The notes under the pieces are model-generated. The model did no database searches. It was not told the origin of the DNA and was given only the letters and a program-made list of their open reading frames with translations. The position numbers and the translations under genes are program-made. A stretch of 5,105 nucleotides of DNA from JBEKHI01 sp050012355 (lineage in GTDB: Bacteria > Actinomycetota > Actinomycetes > Streptosporangiales > Streptosporangiaceae), in NCBI GenBank assembly GCA_050012355.1, contig JBEKHI010000515.1:1-5105 (forward strand), read 5' to 3'. Of this stretch, positions 1-5,105 are shown piece by piece. The stretch's first letter is position 1. Each line of letters begins with the position of its first letter.

Positions 1-732
1 CACGCCGGGCGGCAGCAGGTCAAGGCCGTCGAAGAAGCCCTCGATGTGCGCCCGGGAGCGGGGCATGATCGGGGCCGACGCGGTCTGGTAGACCGCCCGC
101 CCCGCCCGGGCGGCTTCCTCATCGATGTTCTCGTCGGTGATGTGCGACAGCGCTAGGGTGCTGCCGGGCGCCATCACGTCCCTGAACCCGGCCAGCAGCG
201 CACGGGGATCGTCGGCGTCCGGGACGAAGTGCAAGACGGCGAACAGCAGGACCGCGACCGGCTGGCCGAAGTCGATCAGCTCGCGCACCGCGGGGCTGGC
301 GGTGATGCCGGCCGGGTCCCGGAGATCGCCCCGGACGGCGGCGACGCCCTTGGCCCGGTCCTCGAGGATGGCCTGGGCGTGCAGGACGACGACCGGGTCG
401 CTGTCAACGTAGACGACCCGCGCGCCCGGGTCGGCGGCCTGGGCGATCTCGTGGACGTTGGCGGCGGTGGGCAGGCCCGAGCCGATGTCGAGGAACTGCC
501 TGATACCCCGCTCCGCGGCGAGGAAACGGACGACCCGGCCGAGGAAGGCCCGGTTCATCCGGGCCGGCCCCGAACCGCCCGGGATCACCGCCAGGATCTG
601 CGCGGCGGCGGCGCGATCGGCGTCGAAGTTGTCCTTCCCGCCGAGAATATAGTCATAGATCCGGGCCACGTTCGGCACCGTGACGTCCAGCCCGCGAGCG
701 GCCAGCCTGTCCTGCTCCTGCGCATCGTTCAC
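1..732 (-). CDS. DUF574 (Methyltransf_19) SAM-dependent methyltransferase, 3' end cut by window edge
   Basis: I translated this by hand from the minus strand: 244 uninterrupted codons from a GTG at 732 to the window edge. The start is set by GGAGGG nine bases upstream. Residues 22-36 read VARIYDYILGGKDNF, the N-terminal signature of the actinobacterial DUF574/Methyltransf_19 family (PF04672). A Rossmann SAM-binding fold follows: motif I FLDIGSGLPT at 80-89, then VVYVDSDPVVVLHA at 106-119 with acidic residues D110 and D112 after strand 2, where the SAM ribose is normally held. DLRDP lies at 136-140 and VLLFAVLHFVPD at 161-172. Family members run to about 270 residues, so perhaps 25 residues lie beyond position 1. 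The family is strongly expanded in actinomycetes and the methyl acceptor is generally unknown; I cannot assign a substrate. A terminator separates it from the protease upstream, so it probably has its own promoter. The fold and family are clear; the role is not. Confidence 0.93.
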   Translation of the reverse strand, partial: MNDAQEQDRLAARGLDVTVPNVARIYDYILGGKDNFDADRAAAAQILAVIPGGSGPARMNRAFLGRVVRFLAAERGIRQFLDIGSGLPTAANVHEIAQAADPGARVVYVDSDPVVVLHAQAILEDRAKGVAAVRGDLRDPAGITASPAVRELIDFGQPVAVLLFAVLHFVPDADDPRALLAGFRDVMAPGSTLALSHITDENIDEEAARAGRAVYQTASAPIMPRSRAHIEGFFDGLDLLPPGV

Positions 733-741
733 GAGCTGGCG

Positions 742-747
742 CCCTCC
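742..747 (-). promoter_or_regulatory. Ribosome binding site of the methyltransferase
   Basis: GGAGGG on the minus strand, nine bases before the GTG at 732. It is a near-perfect anti-16S match. It fixes the GTG as the start, since the nearby upstream ATG and GTG codons on this strand are out of frame. Confidence 0.7.
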
Positions 748-797
748 GGCCTGATCACCATCGCCGCCGCCCCTTTTGTCCGGGCGTCCACACGAGC

Positions 798-803
798 ATT
801 ATG
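798..803 (-). promoter_or_regulatory. Possible -10 element for the methyltransferase gene
   Basis: CATAAT on the minus strand matches TATAAT at five of six positions and sits in an otherwise very GC-rich stretch. It would give a leader of roughly 55-60 bases before the GTG at 732. No convincing -35 hexamer lies 16-19 bases upstream, which is common in actinomycete promoters but leaves this a weak call. Confidence 0.3.
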
Positions 804-895
804 GCGCATCCCGAAGGCGCGCCGAGGCGCGAACCGCGTTGCCCCTTCAGGCCTGCGCTTCGGGAGCCACAATCGCCACGGCGGCGGCTGCTCGG

Positions 896-943
896 GCCGA
901 CTAAGACCCGGAAAAGTAAGCCGACTAAGACCCGGAAAAGTAA
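896..943. repeat. Perfect 24-bp tandem duplication
   Basis: Two identical, directly abutting 24-base copies occupy 896-919 and 920-943. Each starts GCCGACTAAGACCCGG and ends AAAAGTAA. No base differs between copies, and neither flank continues the unit beyond a single base. The right copy abuts the terminator hairpin, so its complement (TTACTTTT) supplies the T-rich tail on the minus strand. The repeat lies in non-coding DNA. Function is unknown; candidates are a protein binding site, a recombination product, or a recent slippage duplication. Confidence 0.95.
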
Positions 944-975
944 GAGGGGCGCTCCCGCAAGCGGGAACGCCCCTC
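936..975 (-). terminator. Rho-independent terminator of the S53 peptidase gene
   Basis: Bases 944-957 pair with 962-975 around a CAAG tetraloop (958-961), with one C/A mismatch (952/967). The outer stem is GAGGGGCG/CGCCCCTC and the inner TCCCG/CGGGA. Read on the minus strand, the hairpin is followed by TTACTTTT, a reasonable U-tract; on the plus strand it is followed by GCCGTGCT, so it works leftward. It lies about 57 bases past the protease stop codon and should insulate the methyltransferase gene from protease transcription. Confidence 0.8.
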
Positions 976-1032
976 GCCGTGCTGGGCTAGTTCAGCGCGT
1001 CAGGCGTGAACGCCGGCGTTCTGCGGTTGAGG

Positions 1033-3552
1033 TCAGCCCACCCCCCAGATCTCGCCGGCGTCGCCGTCGCACGCTTCAAGGAAGAGCTTGCTGCCCTTGG
1101 CAGTGGACGATCCGCGGTCGGCCAGGCAAAGGTTGGCGTCGGTGTTGACGATTTCCCCGTTCGGCCTGGTCGCCCAGTCGGAGTTCAGGTAGCTGATGGG
1201 GTTGCTGCCCTGCGAGGGCGTCGGCGTGCAGGTGTTCACCGCGACCGGCGTGTTCTCCAGGTACTCGAAGGGATAGGCCAGGTTCGTCTCGGCCAGCGCG
1301 GTCAGGCACAGCCCCTGGTGCGTGGCCGGTTCCCCGGTCGCCGAGAACAGGAAGTCGGAGAAGTCGCCCCAGCTCTGCTCGCTGCTGCCGTCACATGGCT
1401 CGAGTTCTACCGCAGTGCCGGAGACTGTGCTGTTGCCCGGGTCTTCGGCGCACATCGTGCCCACGGCCGACACGATGGGGCCGACCGGGAGCTGGAAGTG
1501 GTCCGACCCGCCGGCCGCCGGATTGGCGGCGCAGTTGAAGATCTCGGCCGCCAGGGCGGCCGTCGCGCTGGAGTCCGGGTCGGTCAGGCACAGGCCGGTC
1601 GCGGGGTTCGTCAAGGTGCCCTCGCCCTGTTCCACTGACCATGTCTCGCGGGCCGAGCCGTTGCAGGTGGCGAGCTCGAGCCCGCTGCCGCCGGCGGTGC
1701 CTGCGGTGGCCAGGCACTCGCCGTGGATCTGCAGGGTCTGGCTGCCGTCGGGCGCCGCGTCGGGCACGAGCGCCCACTGCTGCTCGGCCGACGTCGCGCA
1801 CGGCGCGAACTCGGCCTTGGTCCCGTTCGCGGCGGCGTCGCCGGTGTCGTCCAGGCACATACTGGTGAAAACCGCGGCCACCTGGCTGGTCGCCTGGCGG
1901 TATCCCGCCGCCAGGTCGGGCGCCACGACGATGGTGAAGGACGCCGATCCCCTTGCCCCGCTCGCGTCGGCCGCCGTCACCGTCACGTTTGACGTCAGCG
2001 CGGTCGCGGTCTTGACCGGGGTGCCAGAGATGACGCCGGACCGGCTGATCGACAGGCCCTTCGGCAGGTTCCGCGCGGTCCACGTCAGGGTCTTGGCGGC
2101 TGAGTCCGTCGCCTGCGGCGTCAGCGTCAGCTTCGTGCCCGCGGCTACGTCCAGCGTGCCCGGGTCGGTGACGGAGATCGTGTCCCCCGCCGTGGTGCTC
2201 GCGAAGGCCGTGATGCCGTCCGGGGTCCCCAGGCCCGTCGGGCCGTCGTACCCGGGCTCGCCGTGGCACAGGTAGGCGCGGAAGGTCTCGCACCACCCGT
2301 TGGTGCCGGAGGTGACCGGGTACAGGTGCGCCGCGTGGCCCTTCTGGTACAGGTAGGACGCCGGGTAGGTGCCCGGCTTCGGCGTTCCGGCCAGCGCGTA
2401 CACGGCGGCGATGATCGGCGATGCCGCGCTCGTGCCGCCGACCGACTCCCAGTCCAGGGTCTGGCCCAGGTAAGGGTAGGTGTCGTAGATCCAGACACCG
2501 GTGTTGGGGTCGGCGACCGCCGACACGTCGTTGTCGGTCCTGGTCAGGCAACCGTCGGGTGAGGTGTCGTCGACGGCCTGCCACGTTGGCTTGGCCTGGA
2601 TGGCCGAGCAGCCGGACCCGGTGCCGCTCCAGGCGCTCTCGGTCCAGCCCCGGGACTTGCCCGATGCCGGGACCAGGCTGGTGCCGCCGACGGACGTCAC
2701 GAACTGGGTGCTCGCCGGGTAGGACACGCCGTAGCCCTCATCGCCCGCTGCGACGGTGATGGCGACGCCCGGGTGCCGGAACGCCGGGTTATAGGCCTGG
2801 TCGGCAAAGGATTCCGGGCCGCCCCAGCTATTGGAGACGAACTTCGCGCCGAGCGCCACCGCGGAGTTCTCCGCCGCCGAGAACTGCGAGATGCCTGGGT
2901 TGTACTGCTCCGGGATGTTGGCGGGATCGAAGTCGGCCTCGACCAGCAGGATCCGGCAGTTCGGGCAGATCGCCGAGACCATGTCAAGGTCGAGGGATTC
3001 CTCGACCTCCCATGATCCGGTCGGGTCCGCGATCGGCAGCGGGCTGGCCTTCCCGTTCTGATTGACCTTCACCACGCAGCCCGCGCCGATGGCGGTGTTG
3101 CACGCGGGCAGGCCCCACTCCTTGCGGTAGGCGGCCAGGTTCTGGGCCGCGTCCGGGTCGTCGCCGCCGTCGACGATCGCGACCGTCATGCCCTTGCCGC
3201 GGCCCTTGGACGCCGCGACCAGGTTGTACGCCTTCTGCAGGTCGACCGGCCGGTACGCGAACGGATTGATCAGGTCAGGCTGGAACGCGGCGCGCCTGCC
3301 GCTCCTGATGACCGACAGGCAGGCCATCACGCCGGGACTCGTCGGCGTCGGGCACACCTGCCGCTCCCCGGCCGGAACGCTCTTGCTTGCCGTCTCCGCC
3401 GTCCTCGCGGCAGTGTGGGTCGATGAGGCGGACGCCGACGGCGACACTGCCAGCCCCACCAGCCCCACCAGCCCCACCAGCCCCACCAGTCCCACCAGGC
3501 CCGCCACCGCGAGGGCGCCCGCAAGCTGTCGCCTTCTTCGTCGTACGTGCAT
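1033..3552 (-). CDS. Secreted S53 (sedolisin/kumamolisin-like) peptidase with putative-Ig domain and two ricin-type lectin domains
   Basis: This 839-residue protein begins with an export signal (MHVRRRRRQ, then a hydrophobic core ending near SASAS, likely cut around residue 42). The arginine run could serve Sec or Tat. Residues ~95-450 form the S53 catalytic domain. E184 and D188 (EESLD) match the catalytic Glu/Asp pair, D271 in AAGDEGYG the oxyanion-hole Asp, and S375 in GGTSAASP the nucleophile; SYPAS and VTSVGGTSL are further family signatures. GYDGPTGLGTPDG (434-446) is the conserved C-terminal calcium-loop region. A putative-Ig (He_PIG) domain follows at ~458-545 (LPKGLSISRSGVISGTPV), then six ricin/CBM13-type repeats from ~551 to the end, with degenerate QxW motifs QQW, ETW, QSW and EIW. 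It is predicted to be an extracellular endopeptidase, often acid-active in this family, tethered to glycans or debris by its lectin tail. The usual ~170-residue S53 propeptide is missing. Substrate is unknown. The ATG at 3552 is supported by GGAG eight bases upstream. Confidence 0.95.
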   Translation of the reverse strand: MHVRRRRRQLAGALAVAGLVGLVGLVGLVGLVGLAVSPSASASSTHTAARTAETASKSVPAGERQVCPTPTSPGVMACLSVIRSGRRAAFQPDLINPFAYRPVDLQKAYNLVAASKGRGKGMTVAIVDGGDDPDAAQNLAAYRKEWGLPACNTAIGAGCVVKVNQNGKASPLPIADPTGSWEVEESLDLDMVSAICPNCRILLVEADFDPANIPEQYNPGISQFSAAENSAVALGAKFVSNSWGGPESFADQAYNPAFRHPGVAITVAAGDEGYGVSYPASTQFVTSVGGTSLVPASGKSRGWTESAWSGTGSGCSAIQAKPTWQAVDDTSPDGCLTRTDNDVSAVADPNTGVWIYDTYPYLGQTLDWESVGGTSAASPIIAAVYALAGTPKPGTYPASYLYQKGHAAHLYPVTSGTNGWCETFRAYLCHGEPGYDGPTGLGTPDGITAFASTTAGDTISVTDPGTLDVAAGTKLTLTPQATDSAAKTLTWTARNLPKGLSISRSGVISGTPVKTATALTSNVTVTAADASGARGSASFTIVVAPDLAAGYRQATSQVAAVFTSMCLDDTGDAAANGTKAEFAPCATSAEQQWALVPDAAPDGSQTLQIHGECLATAGTAGGSGLELATCNGSARETWSVEQGEGTLTNPATGLCLTDPDSSATAALAAEIFNCAANPAAGGSDHFQLPVGPIVSAVGTMCAEDPGNSTVSGTAVELEPCDGSSEQSWGDFSDFLFSATGEPATHQGLCLTALAETNLAYPFEYLENTPVAVNTCTPTPSQGSNPISYLNSDWATRPNGEIVNTDANLCLADRGSSTAKGSKLFLEACDGDAGEIWGVG
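3451..3498 (-). repeat. 9-bp minisatellite encoding Leu-Val-Gly in the protease signal peptide
   Basis: On the plus strand the unit CCCCACCAG occurs four times exactly (3454-3489), is followed by one single-base variant TCCCACCAG (3490-3498), and is preceded by a partial CAG (3451-3453). Read on the coding strand this gives residues 19-34, (Leu-Val-Gly)x5 plus Leu, which is most of the signal peptide's hydrophobic core. The unit is in frame, so gain or loss of copies would lengthen or shorten the core by three residues without a frameshift. Confidence 0.95.
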
Positions 3553-3560
3553 GTATGCAA

Positions 3561-3564
3561 CTCC
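3561..3564 (-). promoter_or_regulatory. Ribosome binding site of the S53 peptidase
   Basis: GGAG on the minus strand, eight bases before the ATG at 3552. It supports that ATG, which also puts the positively charged start of the signal peptide at the right place. Confidence 0.6.
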
Positions 3565-3587
3565 GATCTCGTGATCAGGCCGTGTTG

Positions 3588-3601
3588 CCTGAACCTTCAG
3601 G
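3588..3601. promoter_or_regulatory. Inverted repeat CCTGAA-CC-TTCAGG in the protease leader
   Basis: A perfect 6-bp inverted repeat with a 2-base spacer lies 35 bases upstream of the protease ATG. The spacer is too short for a stable six-pair hairpin, so a dimeric regulator's operator fits better than an RNA structure. No regulator is encoded nearby, so its role is a guess. Confidence 0.3.
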
Positions 3602-3738
3602 GGAAGCTCAGCAAACCGCCATCAGAGACGCTTGAGAGACTTGGTTGGTTGTATCCGAGTAGCGGTGAGAATGGGTAAATGTGCCGTCCGATCGGGCATC
3701 CGAGGGACACCCCGTCTGACCTTCGGCGGAGGGTCTTA

Positions 3739-3765
3739 GCGAGCACTCGCATCGGAGATCGCGAG
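3739..3765. repeat. Alternating inverted copies of GCGAG upstream of the recombinase promoter
   Basis: GCGAG (3739-3743), its complement CTCGC (3746-3750) and GCGAG again (3761-3765) sit just upstream of the recombinase -35 box. The first pair forms a perfect inverted repeat with a CA spacer; the second pair could form a competing stem with a 10-base loop. Such an arrangement could be operator sites or recombinase arm sites, but 5-base units are short enough to arise by chance. Confidence 0.35.
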
Positions 3766-3773
3766 AGGATGCA

Positions 3774-3803
3774 CTGACAGATCGACATGATCCGGTGGAT
3801 AAC
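3774..3803 (+). promoter_or_regulatory. Sigma70-like promoter for the tyrosine recombinase
   Basis: CTGACA at 3774-3779 matches TTGACA at five of six positions. It is followed after 18 bases by GATAAC (3798-3803), four of six against TATAAT; GGATAA with 17-base spacing is the alternative register. Transcription would begin near 3810, giving a leader of about 25 bases that contains the AGGAG ribosome site. Position and spacing are good; the -10 match is moderate. Confidence 0.5.
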
Positions 3804-3820
3804 AGCAAGAAGCTGATAGC

Positions 3821-3825
3821 AGGAG
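3821..3825 (+). promoter_or_regulatory. Ribosome binding site of the tyrosine recombinase
   Basis: AGGAG ends ten bases before the GTG at 3836. The other nearby GTG at 3828 runs into TGA after three codons, so this site supports the GTG at 3836. Confidence 0.6.
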
Positions 3826-3835
3826 ACGTGATCAG

Positions 3836-4996
3836 GTGACGACGGGTGCGGGCGAAGTCGCGCGGCGGGCCGATGGGGTTAGCCGGTACGGGCAGGCCGA
3901 CTTCGAGATGCCCGATGCCACCGCGGCGCTGATCGCGGAGGCGGTGCCGGAGAACACCGCGCTCGCCTACCGGTCGCGCTGGCGCTCGTTCGAGGCATGG
4001 TGCGGGCAGACCGGCCGTGTCGCCATCCCCGCGACCGCGCAGACCGTAGCGGTCTACCTGACCCACCTGGCCACGGAACGGGGACTGAAGGCAACCAGCG
4101 TCGACGCGCACCTGACGGCGATCAGAGCGGTGCACCGGAGCGTCGGCGCGACGCCACCCGATAGCCTGACGGCGCGCAAGATCGTTGTCGCCGCGCAGCG
4201 CCGAGAGGCCGCGCGGGACGGCCGCTACGGGCCGCGCAAGGCGATGGCGGTCATGGCCTCGGATCTGCCGACAATCGTGGCGGTCTGCGACGCCGAGACG
4301 GCGGCGGGGCTGCGGGACCGGGCCGTCGTGCTGCTCGGCTTCGCCCTGCTGGCCCGCCGTTCGGAGCTGAGCGCGCTCAACATCAGCGACATCGAACTCG
4401 TGCCCGCCGAGGGACTGGCGGTCACGATCCGCTCGTCGAAGACCGACCAGTCCGCCCGGGGAGTAGTCCGCCGGATTCATTACGCAGCGAACGAGCAGAT
4501 CTGCCCGGTGCGCGCCGTCCTGGCGTGGACGTCATTCCTGGCCGCACGCGACGTCACCTCGGGCCCGCTGTTCACCCGCATCGACCGCTGGGGAAACGTC
4601 GGCCCAGCCGTCGGCGGCCGCTACCCGGCCGGGCCGACCGGGGACGGCCGAGACGGACGCCTGCGCCCGCAGGCCATCGGGGCCATCGTCGCGGCGCTCT
4701 GTGCGTCCGCCGGTCTTAGCACCCGCGGCCCGGACGGCACCCAAGACATCCTTGGCATACTCGCAACCCAGGGCACGGCTTCGGATGTCTCAGGCGATGC
4801 CCAGGTGGGGGAGCGACGCCGGTACAGCGGCCACAGCCTCCGCCGCGGCGGTGCGACCTCCATGCTCAAGGCAGGCGCCCAGCCGCTGAACGTCAGCCGC
4901 CACGGCCGCTGGTCCGACGGCTCCCGCTCCTTCGTCGGCTACGTCGAAGAGGCCGTCGGCTTCGGCGACGACAACCCGACCCTCAATCTCCTGTGA
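3836..4996 (+). CDS. Tyrosine recombinase / phage-type integrase
   Basis: This 386-residue protein should cut and rejoin DNA at a specific site through a covalent 3'-phosphotyrosine. Residues ~38-125 form the SAM-like core-binding domain (TALAYRSRWRSFEAW, then VAVYLTHLA). The catalytic domain runs from ~140 to 375. R174 in ARRSEL is the first Arg, K202 in SSKTDQ the beta-hairpin Lys, and H333 and R336 lie in GHSLRRGGAT. H356 or W359 in RHGRWSDG is the second His/Trp position, and Y369 in SFVGYVEE is the nucleophile. All catalytic positions are filled, so it is probably active. The gap from R174 to H333 is 159 residues, against about 96 in XerD and lambda Int and 116 in Cre. The excess includes an apparent insertion at about 296-329. 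Nothing shows whether it serves an integrative element, a genomic island or a stand-alone recombination locus: no excisionase, replication or transfer gene is within view. Confidence 0.93.
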   Translation: MTTGAGEVARRADGVSRYGQADFEMPDATAALIAEAVPENTALAYRSRWRSFEAWCGQTGRVAIPATAQTVAVYLTHLATERGLKATSVDAHLTAIRAVHRSVGATPPDSLTARKIVVAAQRREAARDGRYGPRKAMAVMASDLPTIVAVCDAETAAGLRDRAVVLLGFALLARRSELSALNISDIELVPAEGLAVTIRSSKTDQSARGVVRRIHYAANEQICPVRAVLAWTSFLAARDVTSGPLFTRIDRWGNVGPAVGGRYPAGPTGDGRDGRLRPQAIGAIVAALCASAGLSTRGPDGTQDILGILATQGTASDVSGDAQVGERRRYSGHSLRRGGATSMLKAGAQPLNVSRHGRWSDGSRSFVGYVEEAVGFGDDNPTLNLL

Positions 4997-5105
4997 GTGC
5001 GACCGCGCGCGGTTAGGTACGCCGGGCGGCTCGAAGCCGGTGGCCCGCGGCGCGCGCAAAGAGTCCGGTTATCGATGTATCTAAACGTCGTCGGCGCCCT
5101 CTGTG
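4997..5105. other. Downstream flank of the recombinase, no gene seen
   Basis: This contains a perfect 12-bp palindrome ACCGCGCGCGGT (5002-5013), six bases after the recombinase stop codon, and a small stem CGGCT-CGA-AGCCG (5027-5039). Neither is followed by a T-tract, so both are poor candidates for a Rho-independent terminator. No start codon with a ribosome site opens a credible gene before the window ends. Confidence 0.5.

Larger units (their letters stand above)
733..1032. other. Intergenic region between methyltransferase start and protease stop
   Basis: This 300-base gap holds no gene I can support. From left to right it contains the methyltransferase ribosome binding site, a possible -10 element (798-803), the 24-bp tandem duplication (896-943), the protease terminator (944-975) and a perfect 14-bp palindrome GAACGCCGGCGTTC (1008-1021) eleven bases past the protease stop codon. 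The open frames that run through it are high-GC artefacts with arginine- and proline-rich, low-complexity translations. Confidence 0.7.
3553..3835. other. Divergent intergenic control region between protease and recombinase
   Basis: This 283-base stretch is noticeably less GC-rich than its flanks and encodes no gene I can support. It must contain the promoters of both divergent genes. The rightward promoter is identifiable (3774-3803); I found no convincing leftward -35/-10 pair for the protease. It also holds the CCTGAA inverted repeat (3588-3601) and three alternating copies of GCGAG/CTCGC (3739-3765). Confidence 0.6.

Noticed and set aside
229..990. A 253-codon plus-strand frame across the methyltransferase and the intergenic region
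   Set aside because: It runs antisense through a recognisable methyltransferase and then reads through the tandem repeat (SRLRPGKVSRLRPGKVR) and the terminator.
1322..2275. A 317-codon plus-strand frame opposite the protease
   Set aside because: It is antisense to a domain-supported gene, and its low-complexity Ala/Ser/Val/Pro composition mirrors the opposite strand.
1391..2584. A 397-codon minus-strand frame inside the protease gene
   Set aside because: It is an off-frame reading of the protease coding sequence with very high Arg/Gly content and no domain signature.
3451..3498. CRISPR-like repeat array
   Set aside because: The units are 9 bp, contiguous without spacers, and in frame inside a signal peptide; it is a coding minisatellite.
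3640..3665. GGATACAAC on the minus strand as the protease -10 element
   Set aside because: It resembles a weak TANNNT box, but no acceptable -35 lies at 16-19 bases, and other equally weak candidates exist in the same region.
3597..3788. A 63-codon minus-strand frame upstream of the protease as a possible leader peptide
   Set aside because: It has no good ribosome binding site, no recognisable domain, and it lies over the recombinase promoter.
3608..4480. A 290-codon minus-strand open frame antisense to the recombinase
   Set aside because: It overlaps a clear recombinase gene on the other strand, and its translation is arginine-rich with no recognisable domain. Long antisense frames are expected in high-GC DNA with strong GC3 bias.
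3731..4720. Short matches (GGGTCTTAG at 3731, GGTCTTAGC at 4712) to the complement of the 24-bp repeat, as possible recombination sites
   Set aside because: The shared run is only 8-9 bases, and roughly a hundred such matches are expected by chance between positions of a 5-kb sequence.
5022..5042. A T-arm-like CTCGAAG stretch suggesting a tRNA fragment or att site after the recombinase
   Set aside because: The flanking bases do not form a five-pair stem around a seven-base loop, and no acceptor or anticodon arm is visible.

Overview
The window is high-GC DNA with strong G/C preference at third codon positions and GTG starts. It carries an actinomycete-restricted methyltransferase family (DUF574/Methyltransf_19) and a secreted S53 peptidase with ricin-type lectin repeats. 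Together these point to a filamentous actinomycete chromosome (Streptomyces/Streptosporangiales-like). That is inference from gene content and composition; the genus cannot be read from the sequence.

Layout, left to right. (1) 1-732, minus strand: a SAM-dependent methyltransferase of the DUF574 family, cut at its C-terminus by the window edge. (2) 733-1032, intergenic: a possible -10 element for the methyltransferase, a perfect 24-bp tandem duplication (896-943), and a strong hairpin with a T-rich tail on the minus strand (936-975) that should terminate the protease transcript. (3) 1033-3552, minus strand: a large secreted sedolisin (S53) serine-carboxyl peptidase followed by a putative-Ig domain and six ricin-type repeats. 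Its signal peptide core is written by a 9-bp minisatellite encoding Leu-Val-Gly. (4) 3553-3835, divergent control region: short inverted repeats and a good sigma70-like promoter reading right. (5) 3836-4996, plus strand: a complete tyrosine recombinase with an apparent ~34-residue insertion just before its His-x-x-Arg box. (6) 4997-5105: no gene seen.

The three genes do not look like one pathway. The protease and methyltransferase share a strand but are separated by a terminator, and the recombinase is transcribed away from both. The recombinase suggests a past or present mobile element, but no excisionase, relaxase, att duplication or tRNA is visible here. I do not see a convincing new multi-gene system. 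The most notable items are the signal-peptide minisatellite, the 24-bp duplication fused to the terminator tail, the protease that lacks the usual S53 propeptide, and the insertion in the recombinase.
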